From assembly GCF_024586455.1 (NCBI RefSeq), contig NC_065921.1, positions 13,237,401 through 13,301,400 on the forward strand: a DNA stretch of 64,000 nucleotides, given 5' to 3'. This stretch comes from Bactrocera neohumeralis (lineage: Eukaryota > Arthropoda > Insecta > Diptera > Tephritidae). How positions within the stretch are numbered: the stretch's first letter is position 1; each line of letters begins with the position of its first letter. The position numbers and the translations under genes are program-made. Shown in pieces: positions 35,153 to 47,800 of the stretch. The notes beneath the pieces are model-generated. The model saw nothing but the letters and a program-made list of their open reading frames with translations, had not been told where the DNA came from and searched no databases.

Positions 35153-35802
35153 TCATACAGGTGAGCCGGAAGAGCCAGAAGCACAACCGCCAGCGCTACC
35201 ACTGCCACCGCCACCGACGCTGCCGCTACGACTGCCCAAACCGCCACCACTACTACTACCCATGCTGCCGGCGCTTTTGAGCGATGCTGTCGTGCCACCT
35301 GTGGTGGACGTCGTCGTTGCTGCCGCTGCACCCATACCAGCGCCGCCCACACTACCAGCGATGCCGGCCGACATGCCAATATCGCTGATGCTTTTCACAC
35401 GTCGATGCTGTTCGTACAAAGCATTTGGATCTGTCATTGATTCGGCTGTGCTGCTGCTGCTCACCGGTGGTGCGCTCACACGATGTCCCGGCGGTGCATA
35501 GTTGAAGATATTACCGCCGCCACCGCCGCCGCCTATATGTGCTCCAAGACCGGGCGCTGATGTTGAGGGGGTGGTGGTGGTGGTGCTGTTGTCGGTGGCG
35601 GGAAGTGATGTGTGCTGGTGGAGTAGAATGGTGCGGAGTGTGGTGGATGGCCGCCTATAGTGGCGTAAATTCCTCCACCACCTTCGGAGCTACTATACGA
35701 TGGTGTGGGAGAGGTGGAGTTGCCGAAGGATGAACGATCCCCAATGGAGCTTCCGCTGCGTGATGATTTTGTATTGAAACGGAAGGCTTTAGAGAGAGAA
35801 CT
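35153..35802 (-). CDS. kazn: Kazrin last coding exon with a one-base frame break
   Basis: Acceptor ACATGCAG precedes 35802. The first frame gives SSLSKAFRFNTKSSRSGSS and a Ser/Thr-rich stretch up to a Pro run, then would stop after LEHI. From the Pro run on, the other frame is open (STSAPGLGAHIGGGG..., YEQHRRVKSISDIGMS, Ser/Gly-rich tail) to TGA at 35153-35155. One additional C in the five-C run (35567-35571 on the plus strand as G) would join them. The tail is low-complexity and probably disordered. The region around KSISDIGMS is a plausible phosphorylation or binding site. Confidence 0.7.
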
Positions 35803-38800
35803 CTGCATGTGCGCGTGCATGTTTGCGTAGCGGGAAAAAAGAGAGGCGAAAGTATTTCGTTATTATAAGTAAAATATTTCTTTGTAGTTGGTTGAAAACC
35901 GCTAAATGTTAAGAAAGAAAACAGAAATTGGATTTTAGTGCGAAAATGCATACTGAGTTGTTAAGTGCGGAAATGAATGCGGTTTTTACAGGTGGATGAT
36001 GAAATGTTTAAATATTTATTTGTGGTTTATCGTTGGATTTTTAAGGAAAGTAGTTTACAATGAAAGAAAAATATGAAAAAAGAAAATTTAACATTCATAG
36101 GAAATGAAAAATATTAGTTTAGTGACTGATCTGATATTGAGCATGCTTATATTATTTGGAAAAATTGGTATAAAAGTAGGTATTATTTTGAATATGAATG
36201 GCTTAAAAATGTATTTGACTAGCAAAGCCATACAAATTATTATTTTTTAAACTCTTTTTAAATATTTTTTCTTTTTAATTTTGCATTTACAAGTTTGACA
36301 TATGTATTTTGCGTGGCTAAATTTAAAAAGAAAATTCGGCCAGAACACCATTTCAAAGTAAATACATAAGTCGGTAGTTGATTTAATTCTGCACGATTTG
36401 TTACAAAAAAAACAAGGAAAATACATATATTAACGAAATATATTAAATAAATGTATAAATAATAGGTTCTTGGAGCATTTCTGAACATTTCTGAAGCGTT
36501 CAACAACGTCACTATTCTGAACAATATCCAGTCAATAGGTTTTGATCCTGCTATACAACGCTGGATAAGAAGCCCTTTGGACGGAGAAAAGCAGAATGGA
36601 ACGACGCTAAAATGACCAAGGAAGTCTGTAGAAGTACTCTCCAAGGTGAGGTACTATATCCGCTTCTATGCACGTTAATGGTAAATAAACTGCTAAGAAA
36701 CTTGGAAGCACCTAAGATAGTGGCACATGCGGACGACATTGCCATCTAAATAATGGGAAGGTGTCTATCACCACTCTCAATACAGTTCAAAACTGGGCAT
36801 CACAAGCTGGTATGGAGTTGAACCTGGAGAAAACGGTTATGCTGGTTTCCACCAAAAACTTAAAATTCCTCAATGGGGGTTCCCTTCTATAAATGGGACA
36901 CAACTCTCTCTCTCAAAAACAGCACCAAGTACATTGAGGTAGTCTTGGACAGCAAACTGCTGTGGAAGCACAACGTGGAAGAAAGAGTGAGGAAAGCCAG
37001 CAATGCTTTATATGCGTGTAGGCAGATGCTCTCATGCACTAGTGCTACACAGCGATTGTAATACCAATTCTGCTCTACGGTGGAGTAGTATGGCGGACAG
37101 GCGTACGGAAATCCACCTACCAGAAACCAATGGGAAAGGTTCAGAGGTTTGCTGCGGTGTGCATAACGGGAGTTTGAGAAACTGAACTCTTGAACTGGTA
37201 TTAAAACTGCGACCTATAGACTTCTTCGCTGAAAACTGCGCAGCAAACTCCGCGTGACGACTACTGGCTGCAGGGGAATTTACTTATAGAACTTTCGGGC
37301 ATAGCTCGGTGAGTAAAGGCGGCTAGGCAAATACCAACTACAAGTTCCCACTTTTTAACTGGGAAAGAAGGCTCAAAGTAAACATAAAAAAGAGGGCTGG
37401 TAAAACCTGATGGACCTACCTGGCTACCAGAGTGCAAGACTACAAAAGTCATGATCGGTAACGAACCAAACTGGTCTAACCGTAAGGGTTGTCATAAAAT
37501 TATTAACAAAAGATTATCAATAATTAAACAAGCTTTCAAAAGTATAACAGATATTTTTAATTTTTTTCGAGTCTCTAAACATCTTGTTCTCTTAAAATCG
37601 GCGTTAGCAAGGTTATAATCTCCAATGCTAAAAAAGACTAATATTGAAAATCGTTAGGAAGGGAAATTTTAACCTTCATTTTAATAGATCTAGATCAGAT
37701 GTCGAGATGTTTCTGCAAAGTTTTCAAACTATCCACAGCTTTATACTTTCTGAAAAGCGCTTATTTGCTCAAACATGAGTTTATATCTGAATAATTTGAT
37801 ACGTATATGTGACCTGGTCTACGGAATTAATGAGATAACGAGAAACTGACGATTATTTTTAACAGCTTTTCCCAGAAAACTAGTTTTCGCACGTTAGCTC
37901 CCTTTTCGTAGACCAGGTCACATATATTTTTGTAAACGATATTTTTTTTTTAATTTTGAGCAATAATAACTTTTTCGGTTCTTTATAAACCTTTGTGACA
38001 GATCGATAGAAACTTAAAAGAAACTATGTAGACTTGGATAAAGATTTTTAAACAAACATAAATTAGCAATTCAATTCTGGAAAAATTCTCAAGCTACCAA
38101 AAAAATCTTTTTAAGAAAGCTATAAATTTAAATAAAAATTTAGGCACAAATTATAGTTGAAATCAGGCAGATATCACTTCTAAAAGATAAAGCAAAAAGC
38201 TAAAAACTCCATGTAGAACAAATACTTCAAAATACTTCACAACTCACCTGTGATCCTTTCCATGCCGATATCTGCTGAGCATAGAAGAATGGGAAGAGAA
38301 ACGAGAATGCATACATACATACAAGTATTTAAATACGATTTTTTTTAACCGTGGTGTAAATAAAATAAAGACAATGAATACGAACAAAAAAACAAAACAA
38401 AAAGTCAACAGAAAACAGAGAATAATAATTGAGTAAAAGCAATTAATTATAAACTCATCAAATATACGGCAACGCTTTTGCATAGCCAATTACGGGTCAC
38501 ATTAATTTATGCACGCAGAGAAATATAAAAAAAAAAACAAGTAAGGAAGGGCTAAGTTCGGGTGTCACCGAAATTTGGCATGGTAAAGTGATTTAATCGA
38601 GATTTCATTCGGGCGTATTTGTGACAGATCGATTCAAAAAGCTTTAAAAAAACTATGTAGAACTTTAAAGATTGTTAAGAAAACAGAGAAATCGGTCAGT
38701 AGTTCTGAGATAAAAATTTTAAAAAAAAAATTCGGCAATTTCTTTAAAAAAATTAAATAAACTTTTAAAAATTTTACCTTTATATTGGAAATGGGCAGTT

Positions 38801-41800
38801 ATTATCCGATTTCTCCCATTTTTGAACTGTAATGGAAATGCTGAACAGTAGACAAATTTTCGAGATACGTACAAAAACTTAGTGATCGGGGCCACGCCGA
38901 TTTCTCCAAAAGAATGGAAGTCCAAATATGCCCCTCCCTAATGCGATCCCTTATGCCAAATTTCACTTTAATATCTTTATTTATGGCTTCGTTATGACAC
39001 TTTATAGATTTTCGGTTTCCGCCATTTTGTGGCAGTGGCCCTTTTAACCTTCTTATGGAGCCAAGGAATACGTGAACAAAATGATATCTCAAAATTACAG
39101 CTTGCAAAACGGAGAATATTTTATAAACTCGTCAAATGATCACTTTGGTATATATAACCCTATTTTGACTCTTTTAGAGGACTTACAAACAACCGTTATG
39201 TGAACAAAATATTATGCTCGTTAGCAACAAATGCGAAAATAATAAATGAATATAGCTTATATATGGGTGCAAAAAGCACAGTAGAAAATTTTCGATCTGG
39301 CCGTATTTCTCTACATTTATTTCTTCTTACATTTTAATGCAGTTGCTGCTATAAAAGGAATGCAAAATTAATATTTTTGGCAATTTTTGAGATTACGGGT
39401 GCAGATGCTTTTATATTCATATTGCTAATTGGCTTCGAATTATATTATTTTCAATTAATATATTTGAAGTATTGATAAAAAAAAGTAAGAGAAAGTAGTG
39501 AAATGTATGTAGCAAGTGATTTATAAAGTATTTGTTTTCAGTCTGGAGTAAGTAATAGTAAAATTTGTCCTGACCAAAATCGTAGTTAAAGTTTTTATTG
39601 AATACTCGAGAAAGTGACTCTCGGAAAAATTAATAAAAATTATAGCCCAGATAAAAATAACCTCATATTGACGAATAAACCGCCCAAAGCGATATAAATA
39701 CTGATAAAATGACACACTTTCAGTAAAACAGCCATAAAGTCGCTGCTTCCACGAACTACTCTCTTGACATTAATACTCAATTAAAATTCCCTTATTTCAA
39801 TGGTTTTTTATCCTGAAAAATGTGTTTTTTAAGTAGCATTCTTCGTACCCAATAAGCATCGCCACTGACACCCCCTCTTATTTGCATAAGGGCTTCAGCT
39901 GCCATTCGTCACTATTATGTTCAATTTCTACATAATTTGCCAGCACAATTACGTATACGCCATGTAGGCGGTAAGACCATTATGCGGTCGACCAATTTTT
40001 AACCAATTTTAAACTCTTTTAATTAATGACCTATTTATGTTGCGCTCATTAAAGCGAAGCAGTGTGTACACACAGGCATGCTGCAGCTGTGCCAGCGGCT
40101 ACCCTTGCCCAGATGTGTACAAATATTTAAAATATTTTTGCATTTCACATTTTTTGAATACCCATTCTTATGCGTGTAACTATGCTGTGTACGTTCTGTT
40201 GTCATTTAACGTTTGATTTCATGCAATCATCCACAATTAACTGTTAATTTAATAGCGTTGTTATTTCGTTGTAATATTTACAGACATGTAAATATGTATG
40301 TTTGTATGTTTATGCGGTAGCAGTCAGCTGAACACTTAGCTCATATACAAGTACTTGTATATATATGTGTGTATGTTAAGGCAATTATAATTGGTGTACC
40401 AGCAGCTAATGAAGTGTTATTGGACGATTGCGCGCGCTAACAGTGGGTCAAAAAAATTTGTATGTAATTCTTGGCTATATTTTTTTATTTGCTATAATAT
40501 TTTTTTTTAATCTTTTTTTGATGTTTTACCAATTATGGATAATCGATGAAACACCTCCATGTTAAAATGAAAAAAAAAAATTCCTTAAAAATTTACAAAA
40601 AAAATAAAAAAAAATAAATCTATTATACACTTTGACAAAAAAAGCGCCCGAAAATTGTAGTTTAAATTCACCGGGTAAATTCTATTTCAAAGCAATGTAC
40701 TTTGCTAAGTTAGTAGAACTATCCTTAATTAGTTAGCCAAATATGAGCGCGATCTGTTTTCCAGTTTGTTTACAGCAGTTGCTGAAGTCGGTACACCTCA
40801 GTAGAGCATTGCGATTATTGCATTTGATAAAAATATCGAAAAAGGAATTTGCCTCAAATTCTGTATATCTAGCCAAATTTCGTGTGTGGAATCGTTGGGA
40901 ATGTTGTTTACAGTTTTATCAAAAACACAAGCCTTCGTGTGGTACCAAACCTTCAAAAACGGCCGAGAGACCGTTGAAAACATGAAGGTGATGCTCGTTG
41001 CTATTTTCGATATTCGTGGTTTGGTGCATCATGAATTTGTTCCAAAAGGACAGACGGTCAATAAGTAGTTTTAAGGAGTTAAAAATAATTATTGGATTTT
41101 ACACAATGGTAATGAATTTATAGCCAAAAACGCAATGGATATTATCGATCAACCACCGTATTCACCCGACTTAGCTCCGTGTGATTTTTTCTTGTTCGCC
41201 AAACTGAAATTGGCGCTCCGTGGAACGCATCTTTAGTCGATTGAAGAGATAAAACAAAATTCGCTGAAGGAACTGAAGGCCATCCCAAAAAGTGGTTATG
41301 AAAAGTGTTTCGAGGACTGAAAAAATCATTGGCATGAGTGTATTACATCTGGTGGCGATTATTTGAAGACGACAAAATAAATATTGATGAAAAATAAATA
41401 TTTTGCGTTTTATTTGGATACTTATTTTATTTATTGCCGGATACTTTATTATACTATATAATACTAAAAGTTCGAGTGGGGAAATCTCATTTTTTTTAGT
41501 TAACAATTATATATCTGTACCTTTGATTTTATAGCTGACTGCTTATGCTATCACTTCGCTACATATTACGTACTTATATTGCCTCTTTACTACATTAAGG
41601 TACCACCTACACACTCGAGCCTTCCAAGAACAATTTTGAATTACTTAGCAGCGTTTTATTAAAGCTCATTACAAATAAACACATCGCAATATCATTATGC
41701 TTTATTTTATTATCGTTAATTTATTGCAATTATACAGCTGCATATAGTTATAATTGTCTTCTTACTGTAAATTATGGCTTGTTGTTTTCTCCAAACTTTC

Positions 41801-44800
41801 ATCTCACTTCGATTTTGTTTTTCTTAAATATAAATTATTTTTTATAATTAATAGTTTCATAATTATTATCTTCCTTCGCAAAGTTTGGTAGCAACTACTG
41901 TATCTTTTTTTTTAATTTCTCGTTTTGTTATTTTTAATTTTCTTGGCATGCGCTTACTAACCTATTCTCCTACATGTATTTGTATTGCACGAGTATGTGT
42001 GGTGTTAATAATTCCATATAATTTTAATCCAACCGAGCAGCTTTAATCACTATTTTTTTCTTTTCAGTTATTATTCATTATTGTATTTATGCTTTTATTT
42101 GATTTTTAAATGTATCGATATAACGCGCGCACAGCAGGCAAAAGCGTTTTACCTACGTAAAATAATCCTTTGTATTTACACAGCATTATATAAATAAATA
42201 TGCTGTTTTTTGTGCGTTTTTAAATTTAATGCATAATATTAATGTCTAATATTTATTTTAAGGTGCCTTTTTGTAGCATCTATTTAATTATTTAATAAGC
42301 AAAAAATCTAGATATTATTAATTTTGCTATTTTAAAAATCACAAAAAAATTATTTAGCTTTAAAATCTTCAAAAATATTTGAGGAAAGTAACAATTTCTC
42401 AAAAAAGTAGTATTTAAAAATTTAAAAATTTAAAATTGAATTAGCCATTTTTAAAAGCAATATATTTTCCATTATTTTAATATATGTATATATGATAGCT
42501 GAATAATATAATCACAATATGATTTCAAAGATTATGCTCTTTTTTATAATGGTTTGACCAGTGACTCTACTGTTTGATATATGAAACTTGTTTCAATTCG
42601 AATAAAAACCAAGGTTTAAATACATGGAAGGCTAACAAATTGGACAATTCGAACACTTTTCACTAGTTATTATATTTTTAAGTGAGTATTTAGTTATCGA
42701 CAGTCTTTAAATACTATTAATAGTTTGGTAAAAACAGTACTATTATTTCAGAAAAAAATCAGAAATAAATCTGCATTCAAAGACTCAAGTTTCTAAATAT
42801 ATGAGAAATTCAAAATTTTGTACTAAACTTTTGAATAGTTCACCCTTTAAGAAATTATTGTTGGAAATTGTTATCTGCTGTTTTGACTCAGAAGAGAGTC
42901 GAGTATTGTCGTATGTTGTATATACCATAACTTCCTGCCTAACTAACAACTTTATTACGAAAATTCACAACTAATGGTCAACATAAACGGCCTACTGATT
43001 CGACTGAATCTTGAGATCCAGCATTCATTATTGGATAATATTCGACCGAATAGACCACGTCCAGCACGCAGTGAAGAAAATATATCAGCCGCAGCTGAGA
43101 GTGTACACGAAGACCGTGGAGAGTCGATTCGGTGCAGTTCGCAGCAACTCGGACTGACGCATGGAACGACTTGGCGCATTTTACGTAGAGATCTTAAATT
43201 GAAAGCGTGCAAAATACAGCTTTTTCAAGAACTGAAGCCGCCCGACCTTCCCCATCGACATCGCTTCGCTCTTTGGGCTCTTAAAAAGTTCTAAAGTGAT
43301 CCGACGTTTTCGAGAATTTCATCAATAATAAACAACGGTTTAGTGTGGTTTGTGGGCCGGTGGAATCATCGGTCCATATTTCTTCAAAAATGATGCCGGT
43401 GAGATCGTAACAGTCAATGACGACCGTTATCGCGCCATGATAACCGATTATTTGATGCCTGAAATTGAAGCTCGTGATCTCGTCGACATTTGGTTTCAAC
43501 ATTTCATTTCCCACATATCACATCAAAGATCGTATTTATTGAAAGAACACTTTGGTGTACTTTCACGTTTTGGGCCGGTCGATCGATCACCAAGATCGTA
43601 TGGCATCACACAGCTAGACTTTTTCCTGTGGGGATATGTAAAGTCTAAAGTCTATGCGGGCAATCCCGCTTCGATTCAGGCCTTGGATGAAAACATCATG
43701 CCACCAGTTATCAGTCGAAATACCCGAACGCGCCATCGAAAATTGAACTCTACATATGGACCAACTGAGACGTAGCCGCGGCCAATATTTTAAAGAGATA
43801 AGCGACATTTTTCTATAAAATTTGAAGTTTCTGTGTGTTTTCTTTAAAAAAATAGACATGTCTATACAGGGTTTGTCCGGAAATAATAGGACTGATTTTC
43901 TTCCGCCGCGACTGTACTTCGGAGCGTGCTGAAAGCGTGATGAAGACAGTGCTGGGAGACCTGCGACTTCGACAAACATCGACAAGTAACTCGTGGGCGC
44001 AAAGTTTTGAATTCAGACCGTCCATTAAGTATTCGCTAATTGCCCAGATGTTAAATTTATCAAAATCTGTGGTTCATGGCATTGTAACGGAGCACATGAA
44101 CATGCGCAATGTGTGCGCGAAGATGGTTCCAAAAATGCTCTATGACATCGCAGCCGATTGGAAGTAATACCATGGCAACGCCTTTCTTGGCATCCCAATG
44201 CTTCCGCAGCCGCCCTATAGCCCAGATGTGGCTATGGCATTTTGAGACGACCGAGGGGTTCCAAGCAGCATGCACCTCGACACTCAAGGTTTTTCCGGAG
44301 AATGCCTTCCGTGACGCCTTCAATGCTTGGAAATCGCGCTGGCAGCGCTGCATCAACGCAAAAGGAGCCTACTTTGAAAGTTTTTAAAGAATTGTAATGA
44401 TTGGTTCAATAAATTATTTGAAATCGACTCAGTCTTATTACTTTCCGGACAAAACCTGTATACCATACATACTATATGGTACCTAAATACAGTGCTAAGC
44501 ACATTTCTCCACTCAAATTTTTTAATATTTACTTTTTCGTACCTAATAGGAACCCACCTTAAATTTAAGTGGTTGCCACAAAGTAAAATGAAAATAATAA
44601 AATATAACGACATTCTTCGAGTTTTGTTTAGCTGTTATTAGCCGGCTTAAGGACATAACTTTTTCAAAGTGTAATCAATCTTGATTTGAATTGATTGGCA
44701 AGTTGGCAGGTGAATATTGCAAGTTGCTATTCCAGCAAAACTTTGCTCGCCCAGAGGTCGTGTACTCTTGTTCGCGTACAGTTATATAGACGAGTTTTAT

Positions 44801-47800
44801 TTAGAAAGATGTCTGTGTGTACGTTGGTTGTTTGTGTATATTTAGATCACTACTACTTTTCCAACATTTTTTTCTCAACCTACAACATGCAACATCTGAA
44901 TGACAACGAATAATGCGTCTAGTTAACAAATCAATTTCCATAAGTAAACATAAGCCAGAGAGTTTAAGTATGTAGTCGTACAAATAGAGTGATGGTAAAT
45001 GCTGAGAGTAAACACATTGCAATACATGTAGAAATATTCAGAGCATTTAAGGAGTATTTAAAGAAAAATTAGTGAAAATTAGAATACATTTGTAGGCAAC
45101 GGATTGAGGCTATCGAGTATGAATAAAGTAGCTGGTGCTGTAGCGAGTAGAAGATGCGAGTAGGAACAATTTATTTATATCGTTTTTATGGTTATTTATT
45201 TTGAAATAGGCTTAGTGAACGGAAAAGCTGTGAAAGAGTTCCTAACGTTATTTTTGTAGCTTTTAGGCAGATGGTGTAATATGTGGTGGAAAGTTGTAAG
45301 TGTTTTGTTAAAGTTTCATTTTTTTTTGATAATAAAATTTTTGTAATTTAATTTATTTACGTTAGGTTTTTATATATATTTATATTTTATTTTTAATTCG
45401 TATACCCTGAACAGGTTATATTAAGTTTGCCACGAAGTTTGTAATACCCAGCAGGACACGTCGGAACGCCCTATAAAATATAAATATTAATGAGCTGAAT
45501 AATTTTAGCCGTGCCTGTCTGTTTGTTCGTTCATGTATGTATCTTTATATTTTCGAACTAGTCCTTCGGTTTTTGAAATATCGTTATATTAATTTTGCAC
45601 AAGGCCTTTTCTCCCCTAGTAACTGCTCATTTTTCGGAACCGTCCATATCGGACCACTTTATCGCATATAGCACATAGAGTAGTCATATAAACTGAACGA
45701 TGGGAATCAAGCGCTTATATCGAAAAGTTTTGTATATGAATTAAGTGTTTTAAGGAATCCTTTGTAACGAGTTTTCCAATAGGGTCTCTGCAAAAGTAGA
45801 CCAATTGAGATAGCAAACGACGCCATATTTCTTCCCGCTCTTTTGACATTTCTCTTGAGAATTCAGTTGAGAATATTGGTGCTAGCGCATCAATTGAGGA
45901 AGACCCAAATCAGTCTCTCACACGTCGTTCTCAAGCGTTCGGCATCTCTTTGACGTCGTTGTGTCAAATTTTGCAATAAGATCTTGGCCTACATTCTTAC
46001 AAGATCAAACTGGCGCAAGAACTGAAGATGTTTGACCACCAAAATTGTCGTATGTTTGTGAATTGGGATGAGCAAAAACTTGAAAATTATCCGGATTTTC
46101 AAAAGAAAATCATCTTCAGGTTCATCCCACATTTCTGACCGAATGGCTTCATCAATAAGCAAAATATCCATAATTAGTGAGGCAGCAATCAACACGTATT
46201 CCATAAGTCAACACTTCATTCCGAAAAAATTACGGTTTGGTGCGATTTATGGGTCGGCGGCGTCATTGGGCCGTACTTCTACCGTGATGATCAAGACCGG
46301 CACATTACTGTGAATGGGAATCGCTACCGCTCAATGATAACTATTTTTGGCCCAAATTGGAGGATATGAACTTGGAGAATATGTGGTTCCAACAGGATGA
46401 CGCCACAAGACGCACAGTGAATGTCACAATCGATTTATTGAAAACCAAGTTTGGTGAACGTGTTATCTCACAAAATGGCTCAGTCAATTGGCCGCCTGAA
46501 CTTCGTACGAATATCGAACGTGAATTTTTAGAAGTATCGACCGATTTATGCTTGAAACCCCTCGAAAATTGGGTTCAGCATCTGGACTTCTGCAAGCGGT
46601 ACCTGGTGGCCATGCCAAAGAAATGGAGTTCCATATAATAATGGCATCAAATGTACTTTTAAAGAATTTATTAAAAAATTTACACTTTTAATTTAATTAT
46701 ATTTTATTATTGTTTCTTATGGGTTTTAATGTTTTCCTATTTTGATTATATGACCAGCATTAATATAAGTATTTTTAATTAATTAGTTTTTGCATTGATT
46801 TAATTTAAATTTTTCTTTAATTATTAAAAAAATGTCTTTTATTTTAAACCAAAACTGAAGTTTCTTTATAATTTATGTTTGTATGAATGCTTTCAAAACG
46901 TTAAAGACGACAAAAGCAGCACAGCAAAACACGCTAATTTTGGGATAGATTTAGAAAAAGTCTGAAAATCAGCAGTAAACGAGAATATACCAAAAAATAT
47001 CTACATTATTTTACATAAAATTTTAACATTTACACAATTATGAATAGTTCAAGGCAAGTGTATAACGGTGTATTTAAGAGAAAATAAATAAATTCTTAAT
47101 AAAATTAAAGCGTTAAAGAATGATTATAATGTTTATGAATATATAGTGTATGGTTGTAAGTCAGATGAATAGGTTGGTTAGGTTAGAAAATGTAAGCAAT
47201 TAAGTAATTAAGTAGCTGGTGGACTTACCCGCAATGCGCCATTGGAGCGGCGATCAGTTGTGGCATAGTGCTGTAAGCCGCCCGGTCCCGTAATCGGTAC
47301 TATGCCGCAACCGGAACGTATGCCTTGGCCCAAGGTTGCTCTAAACACAACAGTACAACAACAGTGCGTGACACATTCGTTACAGCCATACGAAAAATAC
47401 ATGTTGTCCATTGTTTGTGGTTGTTGTGTTTTTTTTTTTTTGTTTTAATTGTTGTTGTTCAATGTTTTGTGTTACACGGTATTTGTGTGTGTTATTGATT
47501 TCAGTTTGTTTTTGGTTTAATTTGTTTGCATCATTTTGGTAACGATGTTCATTGGGTTTTTTTGCATGTATGAGTGAGCATGTGTGTTTGAGTGTGATTT
47601 TGTTAGCAAAATTGTGTTCGGTTGGTACGTAATTGAATTGTAAGTTTTTGTCAGCATATATTTTGTTTTGTATGAGTATTGATTTCACAGTGATAAGCAC
47701 ACACATATATGTATATATACATAAATACACACATACAAACATACACAACAATGATGCAAACACATACACGGCAAATGGCATAGCCAGCATTCGGCACAGG

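Larger units (their letters stand above)
35803..47228. other. Large kazrin intron filled with transposon relics
   Basis: Apart from the candidate microexon at 38248-38274, I see no coding exon. The DNA holds an R1-like LINE fragment, a short hairpin element, mariner and Tc1-like relics and two dispersed non-coding repeats, each listed separately. Confidence 0.65.

Noticed and set aside
45361..45480. Possible LTR or viral relic at the TATACCCTGAACAGG repeat
   Set aside because: No polyprotein frame, primer-binding site or paired long terminal repeat seen; treated as a dispersed non-coding repeat.
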